DNA of 64,000 nt, from assembly GCA_031292525.1 (NCBI GenBank), contig JARLGY010000037.1, positions 124,001 through 188,000 on the forward strand. Reading direction: 5' to 3'. This document shows positions 54,541 to 62,882 of the stretch, one piece after another. The notes beneath the pieces were generated by a model, which had not been told where the DNA came from, ran no database searches, and saw only the letters and a program-made list of their open reading frames with translations. Position numbers and translations under genes: made by a program. The first letter of the stretch is position 1. Each line of letters opens with the position of its first letter. Source of the stretch: Flavipsychrobacter sp. Its GTDB lineage: Bacteria > Bacteroidota > Bacteroidia > Chitinophagales > Chitinophagaceae.

Positions 54541-57056
54541 ATGAAGCACCGATTTAAATTACCCCCAAAATCCAGATCAGTTAGCCTGGTAGTAGCAGCA
54601 CTATTCAGTTTAGCTGCTAAAAACAGTATGGCTACTACTATTTCCTCTACTACTACCTGACTTCAACTCAATCATTTACAGATGACCTAATTATTGCGAC
54701 TGGCGCTACATTAACTATTCAAGGCTACACACAAAATATCTATTCAAATGTTATTGTACAACCAGGGGCAACATTGATAGTTAATAATGCAAATATAGAA
54801 ATGCTGAACCAGTCAGGCCCTCTCGATTCACATGGACATTATCCTGATGGGGCCATAGTGGTAGAGGCAGACCACAATCCTGAAACCTATAGCCCCGGAG
54901 GAAGGTTGTATGTGAAAAATAACTCTACGATTACCGGTAATTTTACTACTGCTGCTACTTATGATGGATTTCCAGGGTGGTTAGGTATTTTTGTTGAGGG
55001 GTTGCCTCCCAGTATCTGGGGCCAGGCAATGTCCTCAAGTTTTCACAAAGCTGTTGCAACTTTACAAAATTCGACTATAAAATGTTCAACCTTCGGTGTG
55101 GCAAATTTTAATTACCAAAACGAAACAGGGCTCAACGGATCTTTTACTAATTCTAAAAACTCTAATGGGGGTACAATAGTTGCCACGAATGTAACATTCC
55201 TGGATAACGTTACGGCCGTTACAATGATGAATTATGAATCTTATCCTACCTACCTGCGAGACAATAGCACTTTTACCCTATGTACCTTTAATAATTACTC
55301 TCTAAGCCTATACCAAGCGGCTGGTTTTACTAATCCCGGTCCAGGATTTTATTCTCCAGTATATTTGCAAAATATAATAGGTCCAAAATTTCTCGGGTGT
55401 ACGTTTAATTATGATGTTCTTAATTCACTGGCTAAATATGCTATTAATGCCAATAGCGCGGGCTTCACTGTAGATCAGTTTTGTCCTACTTCAACAGTAT
55501 ATAATCTCTTTAATACATGCTCTGGCACTCCAACTCATACAGCTTTTACAGGCGGTTATGCAAAGGCAGCTATTAATGTGGAGAATAGCGGCACCTATAA
55601 CCCCGTAAGCATTCAGAACAGCACTTTCAGTCAACTCAACGGCTATTATATAACACTTGATGGTTGTCGTAGCCCTTTGATCGCTAGTAATACTTTCAAT
55701 CTAAATCCAATTCACAGTAGTGGTTATCCTAATTGTGTCGCTTTAGGTCTCAACCATTGTTCCGGTTACACAGTGCAGAGTAACACTGTAACCGGCAGTA
55801 CCAGCACTCATCCATTGTTTGGTATTACAATAGCCAATTCAGGCCCAAGTTATAACCTGGTAAATAACAATACCTGCTCCAGCCTTAATTACTCTTTGCA
55901 AGCCATTGGGGACAATAAGAATACATATTCCGATTATCGTGCTACCGGACTTAACTTGAATTGTAACCTCCTTTCAAGCAATACCCTGAGCACCGCAATT
56001 GATATGAGCATTGTTTTGGCAAGCGGCACATCTGCAACCACTACGTCGGGCATAGCCATATCGCAAGGCAGCTCAAATATTGCAGCGGGCAATACGTTTG
56101 CCAGCACAAGTACATGGAGTATAGATAACACACTCTCATCAAGTCCGTTATCCTACTACTATGGTACAGGCATTTACCAGCACCCTGTAAGTGTTACGGG
56201 GGCTTCAATAGCTCACGCAGCTTTAAACAGAACTTGCCCATCAAACATAGGCACGCTTGTATGGAATATTGCGGAACCAAGGATCTTCCCCCTACTTGGT
56301 GGCGGCGGCGCCCTGCCGGGTGCAGAGCCAATGATGACTACAGTAGGCAATTTAATAGATTCTGCCATGTACCAGCAATTGTATGCTGATACCATGTATG
56401 TTCACTTAGACACCGTTGAAACTATACTGGATACGCTTAACTATTCTTATCTCTATGACTACAAGGTACAACTGGCAGGTCTGATGGTGCAAGAATACAG
56501 GTTTGATGACGCTTTACATTTGCTGACTGCACTACCCACTGCCGACACCCTGGACAGCATGGCAACGGTAAAAGTAAACAATTTAGTGCGTGCTTATGGT
56601 GTATGTTATGACTTGTACAAGGTTAACAACCATTGGGACTCTCTGAGCACTACTGACATTAATATCGTATATAATATAGACAGTACCGACTTCAGCTATG
56701 CACAGGCAGTTACACACCGGTTGCTGCACCAATATGTTGCCGATGTGTTTTACCCTTCTTTGGCAGTGCCTATAACTACAGGAGAAAGGCCAGCCCCATC
56801 TACCGTGAGCAATATACAGCAAATGAAGATAGCTATCTATCCTAACCCTGTTACGGATGATGTGTATATTAATACCTACAACAATACAGGTATCGGTATG
56901 CAGCTCACAGACATCAGCGGCAGGACACTGGCTGTAGTAACATTGCAGGCAGGTGTAAATACAGTGGATATGCGCCAGTATGCGCCGGGCATTTACATAG
57001 CCAAACTGTACAATAACGGGCAACTGCTGCAAACAGAAAAGATAGCCAGGTATTAA
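54541..57056 (+). pseudogene. Frameshifted T9SS-sorted parallel beta-helix surface protein
   Basis: Translation from ATG at 54541 gives a signal peptide (SVSLVVAALFSLAAKNSMA) then TTISSTTT and a TGA at 54658-54660. The frame one base earlier, open from 54621, continues YLTSTQSFTDDLIIATGATLTIQGY and runs to 57056. Together they make a coherent product of about 830 residues: right-handed beta-helix repeats with many SNTF/NNT turns (about 50-520), a linker, and a type IX sorting domain (IAIYPNPVTDDVY to EKIARY). So a single-base change within 54621-54657 has broken the gene, or sequencing error or recoding hides it. A longer downstream frame starts with TTG at 54774 but would lack the signal peptide. 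Confidence 0.75.
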
Positions 57057-57057
57057 T
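56829..57057 (+). repeat. T9SS C-terminal cassette, copy 1 (229 bp)
   Basis: DNA from ATAGCTATCTATCCTAACCC to the stop codon is shared with copy 2 at 58485-58713; long blocks, including the last 90 bases, are identical, and differences cluster in the middle. Recent duplication or gene conversion is likely. Confidence 0.85.
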
Positions 57058-57115
57058 CATTGAATAGAATTTATGCGAGGCAGTTACTCTAAGCCCCGCA
57101 TAAGTTCTTTCAGCA

Positions 57116-57123
57116 TAAATTTG
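57116..57123 (+). promoter_or_regulatory. -7-like box directly before the second T9SS gene
   Basis: TAAATTTG matches TAnnTTTG and ends 2 bases before the ATG at 57126. As with folD, such closeness implies a leaderless transcript or a chance match. No -33 box found. Confidence 0.25.
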
Positions 57124-57125
57124 TA

Positions 57126-58712
57126 ATGATGAAGCGACTGTTTGTGACCGTGTTTCTATTTATAGGTACCATGTCTTACGGGCAGGGATTGAATATGCTG
57201 TATAATTTTTCTAATACGCCCAACTGGTTCAACAGCGATATAACTTCGGCCGTCACAGACACCAATTACTTCCTGGTAACAGGTGCCACGTCTGACTCCT
57301 TTGCATTGAATTACTGCTATGTAGCGCGGTTTAATTATTCGGGCCGGCTGGAGTGGGAAGACAGTATTAAAAACTACCAATACAGCAATGCAGGAGGCTA
57401 TGAATGCATGGCGCGCATGGGCAATGGCGGCTACGTAATGGCCGGGGAGGGCTGGGACAGTGGTATCAATAACAAGATCATTATTAATGAGCCGTTCTTA
57501 TATTTTTTTGACGGACAAGACAGTAACCGACGTTTTGTTACCTATCTGGATTCCAACATATCCCGTACCATAAATGCGCTAGCAGTGGATAAGGGTGATA
57601 ATATTATAGGGGCGGGAAATATTACATCGGGCAGTGTGTTTTTAAGTACAGACAGTAATTATTATTTTGATTCAATAGCAGTAGGATTGTTCAAGTACGA
57701 CTACAACGGCCATCTGCTTTGGCAAAAAAAGTACTTTAACCAGCAGAATGCAGGCATTAGCGCCTATGTTAATGTAAACAAAATAGTTGTTTCAAACGAC
57801 GGACTATATTATGTGCTGGCTGGTATGAAAAACGATTTAACAACCAATACAACCCAGAGTTTCTATATTAAGACAGATACCGCAGGCAATGTGATCTGGT
57901 CTAAAATATTACCCCATGTTACCTATATGGGGGATGGTAGTCAGGGCTATAATGTTGATATAGTACCTGCATATTCCAGTGGATACTATTTTGTTGGGAA
58001 TAATGAGATATTTGTTGACAGCACGTACCAGGCATATATTTATTTTGGGCGGTTTGATGAGAATGGTGTGATAGAATGGTCAAAAAATTATGCTTATCGC
58101 CCTCCACCACGGGCTGCATATGAGGGAACCAACATTGCCTTAGATAAGGATGGCAACCTATTGCTGCAAGGATTTGAAGGCTATCAGATATATGACCCTG
58201 TATTGCTTAAAACAGACAGCGTGGGTAATGTGATCTGGTACCGGGAGCATTTTTATGTGAACCAATTTTCACCCACACAGCAATTATATACATTAGCTAC
58301 TACACCCGATGGCAGGATACTTACGGCCGGTATTTTTTCGAACCCTTCCCCAGAGCCGTATTGTGATACTGTAGGTGCACTAAGCTGGATAGTACTCAGC
58401 GACAGCCTGGGTATGAGATACCCCGGCGATACACTGATAGTGCCCTTTGTATCGGCAGCCTCTGTACCATCGCCTGCAAAACACATAGCTATCTATCCTA
58501 ACCCTGTTACGGATGATGTGTATATTAATACCTACAACAATACAGATATCAGTATGCAGCTCACAGACATCAGCGGCAGGGCACTCATTACGATACTATT
58601 GCAGCCGGGTGTGAATGCGGTGGATATGCGCCAGTATGCGCCGGGCATTTACATAGCCAAACTGTACAATAACGGGCAACTGCTGCAAACAGAAAAGATA
58701 GCCAGGTATTAA
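57126..58712 (+). CDS. T9SS-sorted secreted protein with NHL/propeller-like repeats
   Basis: 528 residues with a signal peptide (about 1-20, SYGQ). The middle has repeated units such as ARFNYSGRLEWEDSI, GLFKYDYNGHLLWQKKYF, IKTDTAGNVIWSKIL, GRFDENGVIEWSKNY and LKTDSVGNVIWYREHF. These follow the pattern of beta-propeller proteins with a Trp-ending blade. The C-terminal 75 residues are a type IX sorting domain (IAIYPNPVTDDVY to EKIARY), almost identical in DNA to that of the gene upstream. It is exported and placed at the cell surface. It is 69 bases after its neighbour; the ATG is doubled (MMK). Confidence 0.85.
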   Translation: MMKRLFVTVFLFIGTMSYGQGLNMLYNFSNTPNWFNSDITSAVTDTNYFLVTGATSDSFALNYCYVARFNYSGRLEWEDSIKNYQYSNAGGYECMARMGNGGYVMAGEGWDSGINNKIIINEPFLYFFDGQDSNRRFVTYLDSNISRTINALAVDKGDNIIGAGNITSGSVFLSTDSNYYFDSIAVGLFKYDYNGHLLWQKKYFNQQNAGISAYVNVNKIVVSNDGLYYVLAGMKNDLTTNTTQSFYIKTDTAGNVIWSKILPHVTYMGDGSQGYNVDIVPAYSSGYYFVGNNEIFVDSTYQAYIYFGRFDENGVIEWSKNYAYRPPPRAAYEGTNIALDKDGNLLLQGFEGYQIYDPVLLKTDSVGNVIWYREHFYVNQFSPTQQLYTLATTPDGRILTAGIFSNPSPEPYCDTVGALSWIVLSDSLGMRYPGDTLIVPFVSAASVPSPAKHIAIYPNPVTDDVYINTYNNTDISMQLTDISGRALITILLQPGVNAVDMRQYAPGIYIAKLYNNGQLLQTEKIARY

Positions 58713-58713
58713 T
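58485..58713 (+). repeat. T9SS C-terminal cassette, copy 2 (229 bp)
   Basis: Same length and ends as copy 1. It encodes the sorting domain of the second surface protein. The change pattern (short middle block different, both sides identical) points to gene conversion. Confidence 0.85.
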
Positions 58714-58731
58714 AAAAGGCTGAATAGTAAG

Positions 58732-58767
58732 GGGGCTATCCTAGAGTATATATTGCAATTGGTTTAA
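58732..58767 (+). pseudogene. Remnant of a chromate-transporter gene 3' end
   Basis: The codons read GAILEYILQLV then TAA; the intact chrA at 61123 ends GAILGYLLQLV then TGA. Similarity continues for about 35 bases past both stops (CGCTCA..GCACCAGTA.CAC). Only the last dozen codons remain, starting 19 bases after the preceding gene. It is a scar of a former chrA copy. Confidence 0.7.
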
Positions 58768-58802
58768 TACTCAACCGCTCATCGCACCAGTATCACATCC
58801 CA
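58732..58802 (+). repeat. Direct repeat A flanking the cytochrome/DoxX/ChrA cluster
   Basis: About 75% alike to repeat B at 61090-61157, in the same orientation. The repeated unit is the end of chrA plus about 35 bases of downstream sequence. Confidence 0.65.
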
Positions 58803-59120
58803 TGCTCGGCTTAGTCTTCAGACTAAGTCGAAAGCGGCAGGCAATCTCAGATTGCAGTCAATATGTTATTCCCACTGGTTCAAGTGTCTGCATGGTCCCA
58901 AAAACTAGAAACGTCAGCTCAGTAGCAACTGATGTTGTCACCCATTGTTCCACGCCGTCTGAAAAGCAGCCACCACAAAGCGTTTCAGCCACTAAGTCAA
59001 TCAAAATGTCCTTTCCCATTTCCATTAATACAACAGACATTTCTAATGCTGCCAACACTAAACAGGTCATTCTTTTTTGTAGCTTTAAAACAACTTCCTG
59101 ATCTTATATAGTTACCCCAC
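58768..59120. other. Intergenic region upstream of the cytochrome/DoxX/ChrA cluster
   Basis: About 350 bases. It begins with the post-stop part of direct repeat A, then a palindrome doublet (58810-58855). A 70-codon leftward frame at 58858-59070 and a rightward frame on the other strand overlap here; neither has a recognisable product. The promoter of the cluster must lie within. Confidence 0.4.
58810..58855. repeat. REP-like palindrome doublet
   Basis: CTTAGTCT-TC-AGACTAAG (58810-58827) and GCAATCT-C-AGATTGC (58841-58855) are perfect, 13 bases apart. Doublets of short hairpins are a REP pattern. No RAYT transposase is in the window. Confidence 0.5.
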
Positions 59121-59603
59121 ATGAAATGGACTATTTTATTTGTCTTGCTCGTAATAGTTATTTCCTGCGGGCAGCAGAATAACACCCAGCACTTACAAAC
59201 GCAAATTGATAGCTTGCAAAATAAGCTCACCAAAACATACAAACCTGGATTTGGTGAGTTTATGTCCAGCATCCAGGTACATCACGAAAAATTATGGTTT
59301 GCCGGGCAGGCACAAAACTGGAAGCTGGCCGATTTTGAAATGGGCGAAATAAAAGAAGCGCTCGATGACATCAAAGAGTATAACACAGACCGACCAGAAG
59401 CAGTGTCACTGCCTATGATCGATCCCGCTATCGATAGCCTGAATAGTGCAATAGCGCAGAAAAATCCACAGCTATTCAAAAGCAGTTTTGTGTTGTTAAC
59501 CAACACCTGCAATAATTGCCATCATGCAACCAAACATGAGTTTAATGTCATAAAGATCCCTGACACCCCACCATTTTCAAACCAGGTTTTTAAAATGCAA
59601 TGA
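59121..59603 (+). CDS. Cytochrome-like lipoprotein with C-terminal CXXCH
   Basis: 160 residues. Lipoprotein signal with VISC (Cys16). A short coiled coil (LQTQIDSLQNKL, about 25-37) is followed by helices rich in Trp/His (IQVHHEKLWFAGQAQNWKLADFEM, about 51-74), and a single haem motif CNNCH (C130, C133, H134). The helical build with the motif near the end recalls cytochrome c-prime-like four-helix bundles. It is 1 base before doxX in an operon that ends with a chromate transporter; an envelope redox role is inferred. Confidence 0.8.
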   Translation: MKWTILFVLLVIVISCGQQNNTQHLQTQIDSLQNKLTKTYKPGFGEFMSSIQVHHEKLWFAGQAQNWKLADFEMGEIKEALDDIKEYNTDRPEAVSLPMIDPAIDSLNSAIAQKNPQLFKSSFVLLTNTCNNCHHATKHEFNVIKIPDTPPFSNQVFKMQ

Positions 59604-59604
59604 C

Positions 59605-60033
59605 ATGAAAAATCTATTACGCACAACCGCCATTCCTACACTTGGCCTTAGGTTGATAGTAGCGATTATTTTTCTATCAGAAGGGATACAGAAATTTTTA
59701 TTCCCTGAATTACTGGGGGCAGGTCGTTTTGCCAAAATAGGTTTTCACGATCCCGCGTTCTGGGCAAACTTCACTGCCAGTTCCGAAATAATTTGCAGTT
59801 TGTTCATATTGCCCGGTTTACTCACAAGAATAGCATCAATACCTTTGCTCATAATAATGGGTACAGCATTTGTCACTACCAAGTGGCCCTTGCTCATTGA
59901 AAAAGGTTTCTGGCCAATGATGCATGAATACAGGACCGATTTTGCATTGACCATGCTCCTGTTCTACCTGCTCATTTATGGCGGTGGCAGATGGTCTTTC
60001 GACTTAAAGCTCTATGGCAAAACAGAACAATAA
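59605..60033 (+). CDS. DoxX-family membrane protein
   Basis: 142 residues, four helices (about 13-30, 52-72, 75-92, 112-130). LRLIVAIIFLSEGIQKFLFPELLGAGRF near the start is a DoxX signature, as is FTASSEIICSLFILPGLLTRIASIPLLIIM. DoxX proteins are linked to redox or stress functions in many contexts, usually with partners in the same operon. It overlaps chrA by 20 bases. Confidence 0.88.
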   Translation: MKNLLRTTAIPTLGLRLIVAIIFLSEGIQKFLFPELLGAGRFAKIGFHDPAFWANFTASSEIICSLFILPGLLTRIASIPLLIIMGTAFVTTKWPLLIEKGFWPMMHEYRTDFALTMLLFYLLIYGGGRWSFDLKLYGKTEQ

Positions 60034-61123
60034 TTTAAGGGAAGTAGCAGAGGTCTTTTTAAAATTGGGTTGCATAGGCTTTGGTGGCCCCGCCGTCCAT
60101 ATCGCCATGATGCAGGACGAGGTGGTCACAAAACGTAAATGGCTTTCTCACGATCACTTTCTCGATCTTATAGGTGCCACTAACCTCATACCAGGCCCCA
60201 ATTCTACCGAAATGACCATGCATTGCGGCCACGAAAGAGCAGGCTGGAAAGGGCTGGTTGTTGCCGGGGTTTGTTTTATTGTCCCTGCAGTTATCATCAC
60301 AGCTATATTTGCATGGGCCTATAAGCAATATGGCAGCCTGCCTGCTGTTGCCCCGTTCCTCTATGGTATCAAACCCGCAATTTTAGCGGTCATCGTTTCC
60401 GCAATGATAACGCTGGGCAAGAAAGCCTTCAAAACTATTGAGCTGACCATTATTGGCGTTACCTGTGCCGTCGCAAGCCTTGCTGGTATGAATGAGATCA
60501 TCGTTCTATTTGGCGCTGGCGGACTCGGTATATTATACCACCTGCTTAAAACTTCACGCACCAATAAACTAAACAGTATTTTACCGCTGGCAATACTACA
60601 GCCCGAGCATTTAAAAATATTCTGGATATTCCTGAAGGTGGGCTCCATCCTGTACGGCAGCGGCTATGTCCTGTTTGCCTTCCTGGATAGCGAACTGGTT
60701 AAAACAGGTATTATTTCGCACAAAGAATTAATTGATGCTATTGCTGTGGGTCAGTTTACCCCCGGCCCCGTCTTTTCTGCCGCAACATTTATTGGCTGGC
60801 AAGTAGCAGGGCTACCCGGCGCCATAGCAGCAACGGTTGGCATCTTCCTGCCTTCATTTTTATTCGTTGCTTTGCTCAACCCTTACATTCCCAAACTCAG
60901 AAGATCAGCAATAATGTCGGCCTTTCTGGATACCGTGAATGTGGCATCAGTAGCCATTATATTGGCCGTATGTATTGAGCTGGGTAAAGATTCCATCCGG
61001 GACTGGCGGGGAATAACTATTGCAATTGCGGGTTTTGTTGTCGCCGTATTTTTCAAGAAACTAAACACAGCTTTCATTGTGTTTGGCGGTGCTATCCTGG
61101 GGTATTTGTTGCAGTTGGTTTGA
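60014..61123 (+). CDS. chrA: Chromate transporter (CHR family, long bidomain type)
   Basis: 369 residues, about ten helices, two homologous halves: first KLGCIGFGGPAVHIAMMQDEVV and NLIPGPNSTEMTMHCGHERAGW; second LKVGSILYGSGYVLFAFLDSELV and AVGQFTPGPVFSAATFIGWQVAG. These GFGGP and PGP motifs are CHR family signs. It may export chromate, though many members transport other anions. It overlaps doxX by 20 bases. Its 3' end is repeated at 58732, in front of the cluster. Confidence 0.92.
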   Translation: MAKQNNNLREVAEVFLKLGCIGFGGPAVHIAMMQDEVVTKRKWLSHDHFLDLIGATNLIPGPNSTEMTMHCGHERAGWKGLVVAGVCFIVPAVIITAIFAWAYKQYGSLPAVAPFLYGIKPAILAVIVSAMITLGKKAFKTIELTIIGVTCAVASLAGMNEIIVLFGAGGLGILYHLLKTSRTNKLNSILPLAILQPEHLKIFWIFLKVGSILYGSGYVLFAFLDSELVKTGIISHKELIDAIAVGQFTPGPVFSAATFIGWQVAGLPGAIAATVGIFLPSFLFVALLNPYIPKLRRSAIMSAFLDTVNVASVAIILAVCIELGKDSIRDWRGITIAIAGFVVAVFFKKLNTAFIVFGGAILGYLLQLV

Positions 61124-61157
61124 TGGGCAGCGCTCACTGCACCAGTACCACCCCCCT
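61090..61157 (+). repeat. Direct repeat B (chrA 3' end and downstream)
   Basis: Matches repeat A in the same order. The pair encloses about 2.3 kb with the lipoprotein, doxX and chrA genes. Confidence 0.65.
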
Positions 61158-61197
61158 TTTTGGTGGAGTGTGGTGTCTTAATTTGTTCCTAAAATAT

Positions 61198-61536
61198 TTA
61201 CTGCGCTATTTTTTCTACAGTCACAGCAGTACCATATGCCAATACTTCTGTAATGCCTTCCATTACCTCGTTAGCGTCGTAGCGCATAGCTATAATGGCA
61301 TTAGCACCTGCCTGGCTGGCATGGTCTATCATAAGTTCGTAGGCTTCGTGCCGCGTTTTCTCGCAAAGCTCTACATAGGCGCTCAGCTGTCCGCCTACAA
61401 GGCTTTGCAAGCCACCCAGTATATTTCCAAATACACTCCGCGAGCGTACTGTTACCCCACGTATAACACCCAGGTGTTTAGTTATGCGGTATCCTTCTAA
61501 AGAATTAGCTGTAGTAACCAGGTTGTGGTCTATCAT
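61198..61536 (-). CDS. YbjQ-family (UPF0145) putative heavy-metal-binding protein
   Basis: 112 residues, soluble. GYRITKHLGVIRGVTVRSRSVFGNILGGLQSLVGGQ and ELMIDHASQAGANAIIAMRYDA are the family hallmarks. YbjQ proteins form pentamers; their function is poorly known. It is convergent with chrA, though no direct link is shown. Confidence 0.93.
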   Translation of the reverse strand: MIDHNLVTTANSLEGYRITKHLGVIRGVTVRSRSVFGNILGGLQSLVGGQLSAYVELCEKTRHEAYELMIDHASQAGANAIIAMRYDANEVMEGITEVLAYGTAVTVEKIAQ

Positions 61537-61613
61537 GATGATTGTTTGTCAGATACTAAATTACGCGATTAACCGATAATTTCCCTCACTAACTAACCAA
61601 GTACAATTAACAT

Positions 61614-62216
61614 CTAAGGAGTCATCTTTGCGATTACAGGTATTAACGGAATTAGATATTGAGGTAATTCACCTTTTGTGACAACTACACCATCTTCAAT
61701 TGAAAGGAGGTATTTAGGATCACCAATATAGGTTGACGTGTCATACACATCCACAAAATCAAAATAATGAAAATGAGCGTTCAAGTTTGTAAACCCTTCA
61801 AAATATCTTTTTGTTATCTCGTTTTCAGGTACAAAATGGCCACCATTTTGTACCCGGATATTTACCCTCCGTTTTGCCTCTTCAATAGAATCAAGACAAA
61901 AGTAAATGAGGTGAAGTTTATACCCTTTTTCTTTAAAACGTTGTGGCCAGAACAACGGAGTAGAATTAAAATTTGTCTCATAACAAAAATCATTTCTGTT
62001 TTGTATTGCCATACTAACTTGACATTCTAGTTCGGAGAACGCCATGTTATGAGCCATAGTCTCTCTGATATCCGAATCGAATAGCGATGTATAAAATTTC
62101 AGAAAATAGAAGTCGTAATCAAATGGCGCAAGAGAACTTGGCACTAGGGATCTGGAATAAGAGGACTTACCAGAGCCGTTGCAGCCCGCGATAATCAAAA
62201 GGACAGGCTCAGACAT
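61614..62216 (-). CDS. Zeta-toxin-family P-loop kinase
   Basis: 200 residues. Walker A GCNGSGKSSY (11-20), then an ANFNST-like YETNFNSTPL substrate loop (about 80-90) and KGYKLHLIYFCLDSIEEAKRRVNIRVQNGGHFVP, all features of zeta/PezT-type kinases that phosphorylate UDP-N-acetylglucosamine. Bacteroidota copies of this fold exist with unclear target. The start codon lies inside the last codons of the preceding short ORF, 8-base overlap, suggesting a coupled antitoxin-toxin pair. Confidence 0.85.
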   Translation of the reverse strand: MSEPVLLIIAGCNGSGKSSYSRSLVPSSLAPFDYDFYFLKFYTSLFDSDIRETMAHNMAFSELECQVSMAIQNRNDFCYETNFNSTPLFWPQRFKEKGYKLHLIYFCLDSIEEAKRRVNIRVQNGGHFVPENEITKRYFEGFTNLNAHFHYFDFVDVYDTSTYIGDPKYLLSIEDGVVVTKGELPQYLIPLIPVIAKMTP

Positions 62217-62373
62217 TTCTGAATTGTGGAGCTACTTTTGGCGATTTGATCTGAGTACCAGATTTGACACTTTTTTCATAAACTTCAACCTGGCGTTTTA
62301 TCTCCGGCATAGCCTTACGCATCTGTTCCAAAGTATGTGCTACACGTTGTTCCGTCTTTGATACCTTCTTCAT
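62209..62373 (-). CDS. Short ORF upstream of the zeta toxin, likely antitoxin
   Basis: 54 residues from ATG at 62373 to TGA at 62209-62211. It begins MKKVSKTEQRVAHTLEQM and is basic and helical with many Lys/Glu/Gln residues, as in small antitoxins. It overlaps the toxin gene by 8 bases: AATGTCTGA holds both the toxin ATG and this stop. Its length (about 165 bp) puts it under common gene-calling limits. I know no family for it. Pairing is inferred from the overlap and position; the epsilon antitoxin of zeta is longer. Confidence 0.65.
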   Translation of the reverse strand: MKKVSKTEQRVAHTLEQMRKAMPEIKRQVEVYEKSVKSGTQIKSPKVAPQFRNV

Positions 62374-62478
62374 AACACAAATTTACAAAAAATGATCGAT
62401 GTGGCTTTATACTGGTCTGTGATTGAGGCAACTCTTCATTCCATCACATTCCTCTCTACGTTGTCGCACTACTTTATT

Positions 62479-62811
62479 TTATTTCAATTTTTCGTTGGCT
62501 TTGTGTCGTTCCGCATCACGGTTTGTCTTTTTTTCTACATTCTTCCTCAACGCCTCAGTCAGGTCCACACCTGTTTGGTTGGCAAGGCACAGCAACACCC
62601 AAAGCACATCGGCCATTTCATCAGCCAGATCAGCTTTTTTGTCGCTTTCTTTAAACGATTGCTCCCCGTACTTTCGTACCATAATGCGGGCCAGCTCACC
62701 CGTTTCTTCCATCAATATGCCCAAGTTGGTAAGCTCGCTATAGTAGCGTACACCTATGGTTTTTATCCATTCATCTACCTGTTGTTGCGCTTCGCGTATG
62801 GTTACATCCAC
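62479..62811 (-). CDS. MazG-like nucleotide pyrophosphohydrolase
   Basis: About 110 residues from the GTG at 62811 (VDVTIREAQQQ); the frame reaches a TTG at 62841, and no ATG is near, so the start is uncertain. The MazG metal-binding pattern is present: EETGE (about 35-39) and DEMADVL (about 63-69), forming the EExxE...ExxD set. Such proteins hydrolyse nucleoside triphosphates to monophosphates as house-cleaning enzymes. The C-terminus is basic (TNRDAERHKANEKLK). It is divergent from the moxR-type gene. Confidence 0.85.
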   Translation of the reverse strand: MDVTIREAQQQVDEWIKTIGVRYYSELTNLGILMEETGELARIMVRKYGEQSFKESDKKADLADEMADVLWVLLCLANQTGVDLTEALRKNVEKKTNRDAERHKANEKLK

Positions 62812-62882
62812 CTTGTAAGTTGTATTTGTTTGTTTACACAAAATAATGGAACTTCCACAATTAAATTATAGAAAGAAACCCG

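Noticed and set aside
54774-57056. Intact surface-protein gene starting at TTG 54774
   Set aside because: It would lack the signal peptide that lies upstream in the neighbouring frame and that T9SS cargo needs.
58858-59070. Leftward 70-codon ORF
   Set aside because: No recognisable motif or RNA signal, and an equally long frame exists on the other strand; coding status is undecided.
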